Source: Sisyra terminalis
Lineage: Eukaryota; Arthropoda; Insecta; Neuroptera; Sisyridae
Direction of reading: 5' to 3'
Assembly (NCBI GenBank): GCA_958496175.1
Contig: OY292276.1
Coordinates: forward strand, 10,186,001 to 10,250,000
DNA length: 64,000 nt
Shown in pieces: positions 22,342 to 34,150 of the stretch; position 1 is the first letter of the stretch, and each line of letters opens with the position of its first letter. The translations under genes were made by a program, and so were the position numbers. The notes under the pieces are model-generated. The model was not told where the DNA came from, made no database searches, and saw nothing but the letters and a program-made list of their open reading frames with translations.

Positions 22342-24767
22342 ATAGCACGTTTCATTAAAATGGAAGCTCTAATTTTGTATAACTAACACCTTTTGGGTTA
22401 GTAAAAATTTTGTCGTATTAACCCATCAAATGAATGTCTTAAATATTATTGATAATAAAGATATATGATTTCTAACCAGCAGTAACTTATAGTAGACAAG
22501 AAGTTTTAGAAAACTGATAATATTTCACAGCGAAATTTATTGTGGAATATTTGAGCCAGAAACCCGTGAAAGCTCTAGTTTTAATTAATCAATTTTAAAC
22601 CTGCACTTCAGGGGATTGGAACTTTTGAGCTTGGCGAAGCCTCTACGATTGAATTGTGCAGAATTTTCCAGCGTAAGGCATGTGAATTTATTTAATAAAG
22701 CTTTGCGATTGTAACGATTAGCAATAGATTAAAGCAGCAATGTCTGCACGACGAGGGGGCGTCGCACTTTCCGGCTAAAGAGCCTCGATTATTCAATGCA
22801 CGTCTTTCGTTAACGACTTCCTGGAGCCACCAAATAGACAGAACTAAATACCTAACGACGAATCTCCCCAAAGACCCCGAATCCATAACGGAGCTGAACT
22901 GCACTGAGGGTGAAATAGCCCACGTCTGGCTTATTCAAAACTTGCCTCTTTTCCCAGCTTTTTATCGTCGCTACTTATGATCGATGTAAAAATGCCTTTT
23001 TTCGGGGGAAACATCGTAATAAATTTATAAATTAAAACGGTCGTAAATAAGGGATGCATTTTATTTAATTAGAGGCATAATTAACCGCGGTTCTTATTGC
23101 GTTTCGTTTTTAATGTGAAAGCTTGGAGCTTTTTCGTGAAATATTTTCTTCGTTTTATAATAAACACACATACACAGTGGGGAGGAAAACGCATTATGTT
23201 CGAGGGAAAGCGTTTGTTGGCGTTGGGCTTCATCCCCTAGCTGAATCGAAGTATTACCTACGAATACATATGCCTGAGCTACGAGTGAGCACTTCTTTGC
23301 GCTTACGAATCCGGAAACTCATCAACATGAGACTTAGATTATAAACGAGTAATTCGGTTGTAAGTTGTTTGATTTCGTAAATTGCTGGAAGCAAAACAAG
23401 ATCGAGTTTTATATAAAGCAACCAACCCCCCATTGAACTGGTGCATTATAGCCCCCATAATCCAGGGGTTGTTTAATAACAAGTAAACGTTGATCTTAAG
23501 AACAACCCTGGTGTAATCAAATGTGCAGTCTTTGAAAAAAAAACCGTTTAATTGAAAGTTGATGGCTTGAAGTAATGTTTTCAGAAAAAAATCCTTTCAC
23601 TTTCGGTGATGTGATATTTTCTTGGTTTCTTCATAATTAATAAATCTACAAAGTTTGCAAAGAAAAAGATCGTCATAATATTCCATTTGGCTGAAGAGCT
23701 TTGGTCGTTTTTCTACGTTTTCGTATCTGTCGTAGATTGAGAGAAATTTGTTTCTATGTTATAAGACGAAAGTGCCACTAAAGTTTTAATTACTTCTGTG
23801 TTTACAAACTATAAATTCCTAATCCGCTTTTGAAAAAGATGAGGCATAAATATAGTGCGCCGGGACGGCGAAATGCATTTCGTTTCCAGATGGCCCGAAA
23901 TGGCGGCGCTGTACGACGGTGGTATGATGTTAGAGGGGGGGTGTAACATCTTCGCGATTTTCTCTATGCCGTTCGTTGAGCTTAAGACTTTCGGATGAGG
24001 AATAAAAATAAATACGACTTTTGATAAAGTTTTCGGATTAGAATTTCACTAGTTCGCTTAATGGTTTTGCAGAAAGAGCAGAGCGTGGCGGTTGGATTGA
24101 AGAGACAAAACAAGCTTTCGCAAAGCTCATGGAGCTTTGCTATATTGTGCTATTTAGTGATTTTTTTCTTGGTAAATCAACTTTCTTTTCCCGTTGTTTC
24201 CAATAAAAATTTTGTTTAAAGTGTTTTTATTTATAATTAATTTATTATTTGATATGCAAAAAATCATAACTTGAGGAAATATGAAGGGAATTCCACTTTT
24301 TGGGGGAAAACGAAAATATTTTACCACAATAAAATTGAACTCTTCAGTATTTTAACATGTTTCAATTAAAGCGTTAAAGCTGCATTTGCATTAAAGTAGC
24401 CAGGATTCAATCAAAATCTTACATTTTAAAAAAAAAGTTTTTCCTTAAAATTGTTATATAACAAGGCATATATTTTCATACTTTAGGACTATACCAAATT
24501 TTTATTTTTCATCTTCAAAGGGAAAGAGAATTGTCGAAAGTTCTTGTAATAGGAATAAATTTAAAGATATGTCCACTTTGTTTTCATTTTTTTTAATTGG
24601 GAAACCATTTTTAATTGGAGAAAAGTAACCAAAAAAATCTTACTTTTCGATGCCTCATCATTCTGGTATTTATTTAGTCATGCATGTTTTTCTACTGCAA
24701 TTTTTCAATCGAAATTATTAAAGTGGAGGTAATACCGTATTGATACGGTTGATTTGTGAAAAAAATT
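22342..24767. other. Intron-like sequence with two less AT-rich islands
   Basis: 22610-23340 and 23840-24110 have clearly more G and C (for example GGGGGCGTCGCACTTTCCGG near 22756 and CGCCGGGACGGCGAAATGC near 23859) and lack repeat arms. Frames crossing them have no recognisable domain. They are candidates for conserved intronic regulatory DNA, not genes. Confidence 0.4.
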
Positions 24768-24846
24768 TGGTCCTATGTGTTAAAGGATAGCCGCAATTGG
24801 ACTTTAAAGTTTCAAAAAGGACTATTTTCAAGCGCCAAAAAAGAAT
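24768..24846 (+). repeat. Direct repeat, copy 1
   Basis: About 75 bp beginning near CCTATGTGTTAAAGGATAGC and ending AAGCGCCAAAAAA, repeated at 25107-25177 with a few changes. The two copies bracket a 260-bp segment. Confidence 0.75.
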
Positions 24847-25106
24847 GTAAAGAATACATTTTTTTCTGAAAATTAATTGATTATTATTAACTAAATCATA
24901 TTTACCAAAACTGGGTAAAAATATTTTCAATACAGTTTATAGATCTTTGATAAAATCAAATGGAAAGTTAAGGATCTCAAAATGCATCCCGAAATTTTAC
25001 CCTCAAATTGGTTGTTTTCAAGGAATAACGTTTCCTTATAAGGGCTGTTTTTTTCATCGGATTATTAAACAATGCCCTAATTTTAGTAGATTTGTGTTTT
25101 TTTTTT

Positions 25107-25177
25107 TGTCCTATGTGTTAAAGGATAGCCGCAATGAGACTTCAAAGTTTCAAAAAGGACTATTTTTAAGCGCCAAA
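25107..25177 (+). repeat. Direct repeat, copy 2
   Basis: Second copy of the 24768-24846 unit. It runs straight into the truncated foldback copy at 25178, so the junction AAGCGCCAAAAAATTCATAAG is an insertion or recombination breakpoint. Confidence 0.75.
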
Positions 25178-25453
25178 AAATTCATAAGAGACCTTTTTTG
25201 TAGAGCGTTAAATTTTACGTCAGAATAATTTGACCTTAAATCTTTTCGTCCATTTGTTTCTGAGAAAAAAAAATAAAAGTTAAAAGTCAAATAATCCCAT
25301 GTTATTTAAATGGTAAAAGTAACATGATTCCGGCACGGTTTAATCAAGAAATTAAGAGCTTAATTGAATTGGATTTTTTTTTTATATCTTAAACTAAAAA
25401 TTCAGGGGGTGATCGCTGTAAAAAAATCAATTTGGGAAATAACGGACACTCTA
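25178..25453 (+). mobile_element. Truncated foldback, AGGGTG family, copy E (one arm)
   Basis: Only the right arm is present, from ATTCATAAGAGACC to AACGGACACTCTA, matching the right ends of copies A-D module by module. The left arm and centre are missing. Confidence 0.8.
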
Positions 25454-25459
25454 ATATTT

Positions 25460-26529
25460 ATATACATTTAAATAATATCAAACATATCATTTTCATCTTT
25501 GAAGGGGAAAAAAACTAACGTAAGTTCTGGGAAGAAGTTTAAAGATTTTTGGCATTCCCTTTTGATTTTTTTTTATCGGGATTAACCCTATTTGGTTGGA
25601 AAAAAGGAACCAAAAATCTATTTTTTTGATGTCTTATCGATCTTGTATCCATATTGTTATACATGTTATTCTATTGCAATTTAAAAAAAATATTTTCAAA
25701 TTCCTTGGTTTGAGCTTTAGAGCTTTGTTTGTAAACATGAGTTAAAAGAATATTTTCTTTCTTATTGACAAAATCAACATATTGTCTGAATTATTTCTGA
25801 TATTATTTTAAGCAAATCTCAATGGTTTTGAGCTTCGATTTTTAAACTTTTATATATCAGGGTATGGTTTTTGATAGATAAAGCCAAGAAATAAGGTTAA
25901 GTGAGTTGCAAGAGTAATAAATTCTTAATCGAGGCATTTTATCGGTGTCGTGTCGATAAAGTGAATTTTTCGATTAGAGTCAAACGTTCGTTGGAATTAC
26001 ATATTAAAAATGGATAGTATCATTTAAAAGCGTCATAATCTTGCATAATACGTGCAAGATGGCGTATTAAGCTCATATTATCGACAGTTCTAGGTCGATT
26101 AAGGAGATTTAGACGTTTTAATAGCGACGATTTCGATGTTATCGTCGGTCGGCTTTCGAAAGTCGGTCGATTTGTTCAATTACATATCGTAATCCTGGAT
26201 GAATGAAAAACGACTAGAAATAGAGTAAGATTTTTAAGCGCGCAACATTCAGCCGCATTGCTTTTTTTGCAGCAATTAAATCGACGGCGGTCGTGCCAGT
26301 ATTTTCCATCGGATTATTGAAGCTTTCAGGGAAAGGTGCAATGATTTAAGCTTTAAAACATCGCTGTTACTGGGAACTTTTAGGACTTTACTAAAGGAAG
26401 AGAAAAAGATGCATTTTTTAGAAAATAATCGATTAGAATGACTTAAGCTTAAATTTACAATACCAAAACGAAGCGTTGGTTAAAGTAGAAAACTTTTTTC
26501 ACAAAAAATTGTTCAATTTTTAAAAAAAT
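25460..26529. other. Intron-like sequence, no gene
   Basis: 26040-26330 is less AT-rich (CGATTTCGATGTTATCGTCG region) and non-repetitive, a possible regulatory island. The remainder is AT-rich and featureless. Confidence 0.4.
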
Positions 26530-27670
26530 AAAATTGGAAAACCGTATCTTTCAAATCAAATACAAATCGGCAGTAACGACTCCCAAAAAAATAACAGCCG
26601 GGGTTCCCCAAGGTAGCGTACTAGGACCTCAAGGTTTGTAAATTACACAGGTTGCTCCATTAGAAAAAAATGAGGTCATACGAAGAATTTTGAAATTGAA
26701 TCAGTCTGAAGATATGTACGAATTTCTTCTGGATACGTCACGTATCTATCATGTAGCCACCATGAGGGGCCACCTATGTATTTTATAAACCTTACTAGGA
26801 CCTCTGTTGTATTCCCTTTATACAGCCGATATGTCAAATACAACAGATGCATTAGTGGTAACATTTGCTGATGCTACAGCCATCGTAACCGCAGCAGATG
26901 AACCCAATGAAGCTTCGTTAAAGCTCCAAAATAACCTGGACAAAGTAGAAAAATGGGCAAAAAAGTAGAAAATAAAAATAAACAACGCAAAATCTACACA
27001 CATAATGTTTACATTGCGCAGAAATGTATGTTCACTGGTTTCAATGGAAGGCACTGAACTACCGCAAAAAAGCACTTAGATCAAAAACTTACATGGGCTG
27101 TGCAAAATTTTTCAATAAAAAATACAAAAAAAATGTACTGGCTAATGCCATCTAATGCACCATTATCAACAGAAAACAAACTTCTTCTGTAGAAGGTCAT
27201 CCTCAAGCCCATATGGACATATGGGATACAGTTGTGGGGTACTGCATCCAACTCCAACATTGTGATCCTATAAAGATTCTAATCAAGGACCCTAAGACAA
27301 ATAATCGGTACTCCATGGTATGTAAACAATAAAAAAATACATGAAGATACAGAAATGTCATCTGTAAAGGAGGAAATTCTAAGGTTTAGTAAAAAATACC
27401 TGACAAAACTAGGCGATCATTCCAACCATCTCGCAATAAACTTATTGGACAACAGTGAGATGATAAGAATGTTACAAAAATGGAATGCAATAGATTTACC
27501 TGGTAGATTTTGTAACTAAACAAATATTCCTTTTAACTATTAATTGCCAAATTATTATTTCTCATTAAAAAGCTTTATTTTTATATATTACTTTAATAAT
27601 ATTTCCTCATTGAGGAACTCTAAGGGTCTATTTACAACAATTTTGTAAAAAACAAAAATAAAAATAAAAA
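26530..27670 (+). pseudogene. Jockey-clade LINE, 5'-truncated, reverse transcriptase relic
   Basis: The 3' part of a non-LTR retrotransposon ORF2. In frame from about 26541 are NRIFQIKYKSAVTTPKKI and AGVPQGSVLGP, a hallmark RT motif. A 165-bp MITE then interrupts it, and from 26804 it continues as LLYSLYTADMS and VTFADATA. The last is the catalytic FADD motif with its second Asp changed to Ala, so the enzyme would be dead. Downstream remnants match the usual C-terminal region (PIWTYGIQLWGTA-like near 27210; KKYLTKLGDHSNHLA near 27390), with several frameshifts. The stop is TAA at 27517. A 3' UTR of about 125 bp and an A-rich tail (27646-27670) follow. Related 3' ends lie at 34940-36201 and 46260-46350. 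Confidence 0.85.
26630..26794. mobile_element. CAAGGTTTGT MITE, copy 2, inside the LINE
   Basis: Ends CAAGGTTTGTAAATTACAC and TATTTTATAAACCTTA. CTAGGACCT flanks both sides exactly (26621-26629, 26795-26803), a 9-bp target duplication. The duplicated bases encode the LGP of the RT motif, and removing the insertion plus one repeat restores a continuous frame. The interior matches the copy at 10579-10730 in inverted orientation (GTACGAATTTCTTCTGG, GTCACGTA). Confidence 0.88.
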
Positions 27671-27671
27671 G

Positions 27672-28205
27672 TTTACTGTAAGATTCGAACCCACGTCTTT
27701 ATAATAAGAAGCATCAGAATTTTAGATACGTAAGCCATTACGCTAACATCAACGATGTGTTTTATATATATATATATAAAGGATTATATTTCAAAGAGGC
27801 AATTTTTTAAACTTTAAATTGAATTTACTGTGCTTTTTATCAGTTCAACTAAAAATATTTTTATAGATTATTTTCTAACTTTAAATTACCTTCCTAATGA
27901 TAACTCACCTATCTAGTGTACAAATTTCTGTTTTTATCGCTAGGGAATACTTTCCCTTATTATTTTTTTGGAATGTCAAGTAGCCTATAGTCTGTGGGAA
28001 ATTGTGTTGTATCTTAATACCAAATTTCATTAAATTCGGGTGTTCCGTTCTTTAGTTAATTCGGGACACACAGACAGACAGACAGACAAAAATTTTAAAA
28101 ATGTTAAATTTGGAATAAGAGCCTCTTGAAACAAATATTTACCCTAAAACTGGGTTCAAAATCGAAATGTACAGACAGACGTAAGAATTTTATATATTAG
28201 TTTAA
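27672..28205 (-). mobile_element. Helitron-like / tRNA-like composite repeat, copy 1
   Basis: Read on the minus strand: CTAATATATAAAATTC, GACGTAAGAATT-type lead, a (GACA)n-derived tract at 28068-28088, TATAGGCTACTTGAC-like words, AGTTAGAAAATAATCT, (TA)n, then a tRNA-like segment and the LINE's A-rich tail in antisense. The start resembles the TCTATACTAATAT-type 5' ends of insect Helitrons. It matches 45708-46250 along its entire length. Confidence 0.55.
27676..27755 (-). ncRNA. tRNA-like segment of the composite (not a working tRNA)
   Basis: The minus strand has an A-box-like TTAGCGTAATGG and a B-box GGTTCGAATCT about 45 nt apart, and the T arm can pair (GTGGG with CTTAC). The acceptor stem and anticodon arm do not fold well. 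The same segment occurs at 46150-46235, so it travels with the repeat. Likely a pol III-type promoter remnant. Confidence 0.5.
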
Positions 28206-29200
28206 TGAGTCAGGATTTCTCAAGCGGGCCACTTAAAATCGCCTATTCGATTTTAATATATCTATGAGCATATTTTGGTAGCTTTATAGGTTGAAAGTAA
28301 TACCCTGAACCGATTTTTGAAAATTTTAATTTTTCAAAAATTTATGAGCGAGTAAAAATTTCGAGTACTTTTTTTTTAAATTATATTATATCAGTAAATA
28401 ATTACTGGATTTTAATGAAACTTGGTTTGTGTGCGAAGGAATAGCAAAGAAATAGAAATAAATTAGTTAACGTAAAAAAAAATTGTTTATAATTAGGTAA
28501 TTAGTTTTATAATAAACAAATGGTAATTTAACTAACTTCTCGTTGTTGTAGAAAATATTTTTTTTTATAAAAATATTCGTTGAACTATTGACTAAATGAT
28601 GACACAAGAAAATTTTAGTGCTCTCTTACCAGGAAAAAGATATGAACAATTGAAAGTGCTAGAATGTCATTTATTTTTAAAGTTTTATTTAGCCTGGAAA
28701 ACTACAGAAGGTACAGAAGGCGTAGCGCGTTCACCTCGGCCGCTGTCTAGCACATTCAATTGTTCATATCTTTTTCCTGGTAAGAGAGCACTAAAATTTT
28801 CTTGGGTCATCATTTAGTTAATACTTCAACGAATACTTTTATAAAAAAAATATTTTCTACAACACCGAGAAGTTAGTTAAACTGCCATTTGTTTATTATA
28901 AAACTAATTACCTAATTATAAACAATTTTTTTACGTTAACTCTTTTATTTCTATTCCTCTGCTATTCCTTAGCACACAAACCAAGTTTCATTAAAATCCA
29001 GTAATTATTTACTGATATATTATAATCTAAAAAAAAAGTTCTCGAAATTTTTACTCGCTCATAGATTTTTGAAAAATTAAAATTTTCAAATATCGTTTCA
29101 GGGTATTACTTTCAACCTATAAAGCTACCAAAATATGCTCATAGATATATTAAAATCGAATAGTCGATTTTAAGTGGCCCGCTTGAGAAATCCTGACTCA
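28206..29200. mobile_element. Foldback element, TGAGTCAGG ends (995 bp)
   Basis: Starts TGAGTCAGGATTTCTCAAGC and ends with its inverted copy. The arms are about 440 bp and pair nearly end to end, including GCGGGCCACTTAAAATCG and TTATTTACTGATATA words. Only a short loop near 28690-28750 is unpaired (TCACCTCGGCCGCTGTC). It sits at the outer end of the 27672-28205 composite: the expected continuation, ATAGATA, appears just after its right end. No clear target duplication. A frame at 28596-28817 is only an image of the palindrome. Confidence 0.8.
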
Positions 29201-29235
29201 ATAGATATTACTTACATATTAATGTTTCTCATTAT

Positions 29236-29500
29236 TTCTAGCATTGATATTGTTATTATAGACTATTTTTATTATTCTTATTGCTTCTGTTAATTGTTAT
29301 TATGATTGTTGTTATTGCTATAAAAATAACAATTATTGTTATTGTTGTTATTGATTGTTAAAAGTCTATTTTGTACTTATACAGCACTAATCTACTGAGA
29401 CTAGTGCTTACATGCGATTGTCTATGGATTGAATGCACTTATTGCAACCCTATGCAGATAGTGCAATTTATTTGGAAATAAAAAAATAAAAAAATAAAAT
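29236..29500 (+). mobile_element. Probable LINE 3' UTR fragment with A-rich tail
   Basis: A (TTATTG)n-like low-complexity stretch is followed by unique sequence, then TTTGGAAATAAAAAAATAAA, a tail typical of insect non-LTR retrotransposons. No ORF is left, so the clade cannot be given. Confidence 0.4.
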
Positions 29501-31588
29501 TTAGTTTTCTTTGTCTATAATCCTTGGTCATATTTTTCCGATTAACGTTCAATTGAATATGATAAATCCATTTTTAAAATCCTTTTATTTCCTGTCGCAA
29601 TTTCTCACTGACATGCGATTTTTATTTGACTTCTCGGTGAAAATTACGTCCAATTTTTTTTGTATTGGCAACATGCGAAATGTGTCGGATATTGTATATG
29701 CAAGTGAAAAGCTATCTAGGTGAATTTTCCCTCGAAATTGAAATGCAATGAACCGTACGGTGGCGTGATACAGTGACTGAGGAACTTTATTCTGCGACGT
29801 ACCATTCAATATCACCTCGGCGGCTAACACGTAAATAACAATCCGATTTTTGCCATTTCATCCCCTGTATGCCAGGTATGTGCAAGGGGAAAAGATTGGT
29901 ACCCCAATCGCTTTGATTGGCCGCCGAAATGTGCATATAAAAATTTTATTGTTGCCGCCAATAAAAGCGAGGCTTTATGACTCGATTGCTTTGATTTTCT
30001 TTGAATAACAATGGTTTGAATCTCGGCTATGACACGTGTTTATCTTTAAAGTTTAAATTGATGTTTTTTAAAGATCAATTTTCGTGACAATTATGTGTTA
30101 AGCTGATTATTACAACAATTTTTTTTATTTTCCGCCATAAAAACATTATGAATGGCCGTATATTTTTTTGTTCTTTGAGAACTTAAATTGAATATAAAAT
30201 TTGTATTATCTCAGGGATCTCATTTAGAAAATGTTTATTATACATCATAAAACAATGAGAAAAATTTAATGTTGTATTAAAGCGAGAATCTTCACTCATC
30301 CGTTGTGATATTAATGCGCGTGGATATTACCTTTAATGGGGCGCATCTGAAGGGGTTTTAACACCATTTTTTATAGAATACCCCGTCGAAATAAAACCTA
30401 GACACGTACTAAGTTCCAAGTCGCTTGTAAACAATCAAACAAGACCCATTGCCCATTCCAAAGTTGGTGTTTTTTTTTTTGGACGGATTTTCGGAGTTTA
30501 ATTAAAGGCAAATGTTTGTTCATGGAGTTTCAAAGTGAATTTGTCATGGTTTATGTTGGTGGAGAATATTGCGAATATTCAGATTGTGTTGGGGGGTGGA
30601 AAAATGGGGCGGTGAAGCGGCGAAAACATTGATTTTCATATCAGGGTGACATATGATTGATGAAATCCATTAAGAAAACTTCTCTCATAATATTGAATCA
30701 AAACATAATTTATGAGAATAGATTGAATGTTGGAAGAAAAAGGGGAATGTGTGATTATTATTTCCATATGAGTGTGTTTGGAAATACGTTCGGGAGAGCG
30801 GTGAAAACCAATGGGAAAAATATGTTTTCGAGGAAAATTTACTTTAAAAAGTTTTCTGTTTTTGACAAAATTTAAATCAATATGGAAAATCACTGGGGAT
30901 TTCGCTTGTCTATTTGAAGGTCTTAATGAAACAAAAATGGATTTTCAGTGAAAAAAATTGTATTGTTCAATATAACGATAACGTTTGATTGATTTTTTAC
31001 ATTTGTAAATTTAATTCTTTATGAAACATTGAACCTCTTTTTTATGCTGAAAACTAGGGAATTAAACTTGAAACTCCTACAAAAAGTATTTTTTTTATTT
31101 CTTCCTAATTTGTACGTTTTACAAAATCATTATCCTTGATTAAATAGTACTTGTCCATCCTTGTTCAAATTGTTCTGTGAAAAAAAAACTTTTTTTTATT
31201 TGGAGTAAAGTATAGAAGAGATTTACTAAGTATATTCAAATAATAGTCGCTAGATGTCCTACATATTTATCATTTGGATAGGAAAATCGTGTAAACAATA
31301 TTCAAATGACCCATTTAAAATGTGTAGGCCATCTGGTGATATTTCTGCTAACTAGTCAAATGAAAGCTCTATGATTGACATGCATTGAAATCTTCGAACA
31401 AAAATCCACGTTAACTATTTTCCTGACAAATCCTTGAAACTAATTAGTTCATCTTTGATTTAAGCTTATACATTTTGTCAGCTTTAGCATTTTATTAAAT
31501 TCTTTGGGGTTCTAGATGTATACATTCTTAAGCTAAGATAATATATTTAATTTTTTATTCAACTAAAATATAAGTATTGGTTATTTAA
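29501..31588. other. AT-rich intron-like sequence
   Basis: No transposon arms or genes seen. CCAG|GTATGT at 29874, preceded by TTTTTGCCATTTCATCCCC, is a possible weaker recursive splice site. Confidence 0.45.
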
Positions 31589-32328
31589 GATAGTAGTCTG
31601 GTAACTTATGCCTATTTTCATGACTTCTTTGGAGGGTGGTTTTTTTATAAGAAAATAAAAATGAATTATCTTGAATATTTAGAGTGTTTTTATTTACATA
31701 TTGAAAATATAAAAAAAATATATTTGAAAAAATTTAATAGTTTATTATTATTATTATTGTCACTCGAAGTTGCAACCTCAAAAAAAAATACACGTGGGTG
31801 GCCCGGGTGATTTTGGCTCTTGATGTTATCTGAAATCAAATATTCTTGATTATTCTGAATCTATAGACATGTCATTCTAGTCGGAACTACTGAAGTTAAA
31901 TTTCAAGGGTGATTAACAAAATGGCGGACTTTGAAAAAAAAAGTCCTTTTATTTTAGCAAAGAAAGGGTTGTAAAATAAAAAGTTAGGGGTGAAAAAAAT
32001 TCTCGTTAATACCGACGAGAACTATAAGTATGTAGAACAGCCTGTTAAAATTTGAAAGCAATCGGTTCAGTAGAAAAAAAGTTAGGACCCGGGCCGACCA
32101 GAAAAACAATGTTTTGAGAAAAACGCGTTTAAAGTTCAACAACAAATTTTCATAAGTAAACTTATACTTACGTTGGACTCCGAGGCGCTCTAGGAAATTC
32201 GCTATAACTCCCGAAATATTTCGAATTTCTGTCTGAAATTTTCACAGTATATTCTCAAGACATTGTACTTTCAAATTTAGCAAAAAAAAAATTTCGATTT
32301 TTTGAACCCAAGTTACCAGACTACTACC
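31589..32328. mobile_element. TTAA-type (piggyBac-like) MITE, copy 2
   Basis: TTAA at 31585-31588 and 32329-32332 flanks inverted ends G(A/G)TAGTAGTCTGGTAACTT. The interior includes GACCCGGGCCGACC and GAGAAAAACGCGTTTAAAG, the latter shared with 16137-16779. No transposase frame. The exact TTAA duplication makes the ends firm; the piggyBac assignment is inference from the target site alone. Confidence 0.75.
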
Positions 32329-32332
32329 TTAA

Positions 32333-34090
32333 GAACTTTGCCTGCTTAAGAAGATTATATAAATATAGAATTTAACCAAATTGTAATTGAACAAAAATTC
32401 TCTGTTTGAAAACACTTTTAAACTTTGCTCTCGATATTTTGGTTCTACCGGCTAGACTACGACTTCAGTAATGATATAAATTTTTGGAATTATAACTCCA
32501 GTCGTCATTCTAGTACTAATGTTTTACTGTAATAGAATTCATTGATCACTATTTAAATCATTAGTGATTGGTTTGGTTGTACTAGATTTCAAATTTTTGT
32601 AGCTATGGTCACCCATCCTAAAAAAATCGTCTATCCCCTCACCTGAAATAAAACGGCACCCTGGGAAGGAGACGATTAAAAAAAAAAATTAGAAAATTGC
32701 TGCAAGAAATTTTAATTAAACAGGGTTTTTAAGATTACCTCAAAAAAAAAAACATTGTGCTTTAAACTAAAAGTGATGCCAAATTGTCAACAATATTTGA
32801 AATTAACTTTTGTTGGAAATTTTCATACAATTTTATGGTATTTTCATGGAAATGTTTTAGATTAGCTAAAATTTGTTAACTTTTTCTCATTTAAAACACG
32901 TTAATGAAAACGTAGAAACGTATTTGGGAAATCTTGAATATTTTTAAATTGAGACATCAGGGAAAACTAAGCGAAAGCTTTTTCGGTAATTGGAACCATC
33001 CCTCTCCATTCTCTTGCTATCAATTTAAGGCTTAAAAATTCGTCTATCCCTAATTGAACGCTCTTTTAAACTGATTGAATTTTCCTCATGATTTCCGGTA
33101 CTAAAATTTAGTTTAAAATAAAATGGATTCGAGCAAATTCTCTACCACACAAGTTAACCAGAGAAAAAAAAATTTACCAAAAAAAAAACTTTGAAATTCG
33201 AATTTTCATTTGCAATAAAATATTATTTTAATTGAAAATACATTGTTGCGTATGTTTAATTTTTTTTTATTTCCACCTGAAATTTATTTTTATGTAGCTA
33301 GTTACATAAAAAAACGGCAATTTTTGAGCTTAAGACACAATTTTATCGTTGATTAAATTGGCACCATTCCAAAAATGTTAGCCAGACTAAAAGACAAACA
33401 ATCGAAAAAAAACAGGAGGGATTTTTTTTCGATCACACTTAATGTATGTAGATAAAATGTTCTCAATTTCAGGAAAATAAGAATATTGAATAAAGCATCA
33501 CCTATAGCGTCAAAGTTAAATCAATTTATATCGGCCGCGGCACAGAAACGTCGGCTGGAAAATCTCCGCTTTAAAAAAAACTTTCTTTCGAAAAACTACT
33601 TTCGCGTTTTGAAATCCCGATAAGTAAGGGGCGATAAAATAAAATAAATTTATAGCTTTTTTCACGTAGATTACAATCGGTTTAAAGCACTTGAGAGATT
33701 TTTTTTTTGCTTGCTTCAAAAGCTCCAGTTTTATTATGTTTGTTAGTTGAGCTTTTGGCTCATTAATGCACTAGTATGCACTTTGTCGTCATCTTACAAT
33801 GTGACATAATAGCCGAAGACTTTGGCGTTAATTGAGGCCAGCTACCATCGCATACCATTAACTTGCTCTGCATCATATGATAATTTTATGTAAAATATTA
33901 GAGTGTAAATTTTCTTTTGAATTTTACATAAACAAAGTGGAACATTTCAAGGTTCTTATCGCGCGTTATTTTACATTAAGCAGCACGGAGATGCTAAATT
34001 ATTCGTATCGGACTATCAAAGATAAATTTACACTAATAAAATATTATGTTTTATATTTATGCTACTTAGTTAATGAGAAAATTATTAATA
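32333..34090. other. AT-rich intron-like sequence, no gene
   Basis: No repeat partners found. Many A runs. On the minus strand, TTTATTTCAG|GTGAGG at about 32642 resembles a recursive site, but it opposes the three strong + strand sites and has a shorter pyrimidine tract. Confidence 0.4.
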
Positions 34091-34150
34091 AACTTCTTTT
34101 TTTTCAGGTATGTACCATATTTCCATTCTTGCATGACAAAAATCGGTGAG
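34070..34150 (+). promoter_or_regulatory. Recursive splice site 2 with possible 38-nt exon
   Basis: TTCTTTTTTTTCAG ends at 34107 and is followed at once by GTATGTACC. ATTATTAATAA about 20 nt upstream is a good branch-point context. A second donor-like site, ATCG|GTGAGT, begins at 34146, which would define a 38-nt exon (34108-34145) of the kind seen at recursive sites. A chance 90-codon + strand frame (33877-34149) crosses it and carries no known motif. Confidence 0.75.

Noticed and set aside
28596..28817. 73-codon ORF at the centre of the 28-kb palindrome
   Set aside because: The two ends of the protein are encoded by inverted arms; it is an image of the foldback, not a gene.
32630..32655. 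Minus-strand TTTATTTCAG|GTGAGG as evidence for an antisense ratcheting intron
   Set aside because: Single instance with a short tract on that strand; the three strong sites are all on the + strand.
33877..34149. 90-codon + strand ORF crossing recursive site 2
   Set aside because: Low-complexity Ile/Leu/Phe/Tyr composition, no motif, and it runs through the polypyrimidine tract.
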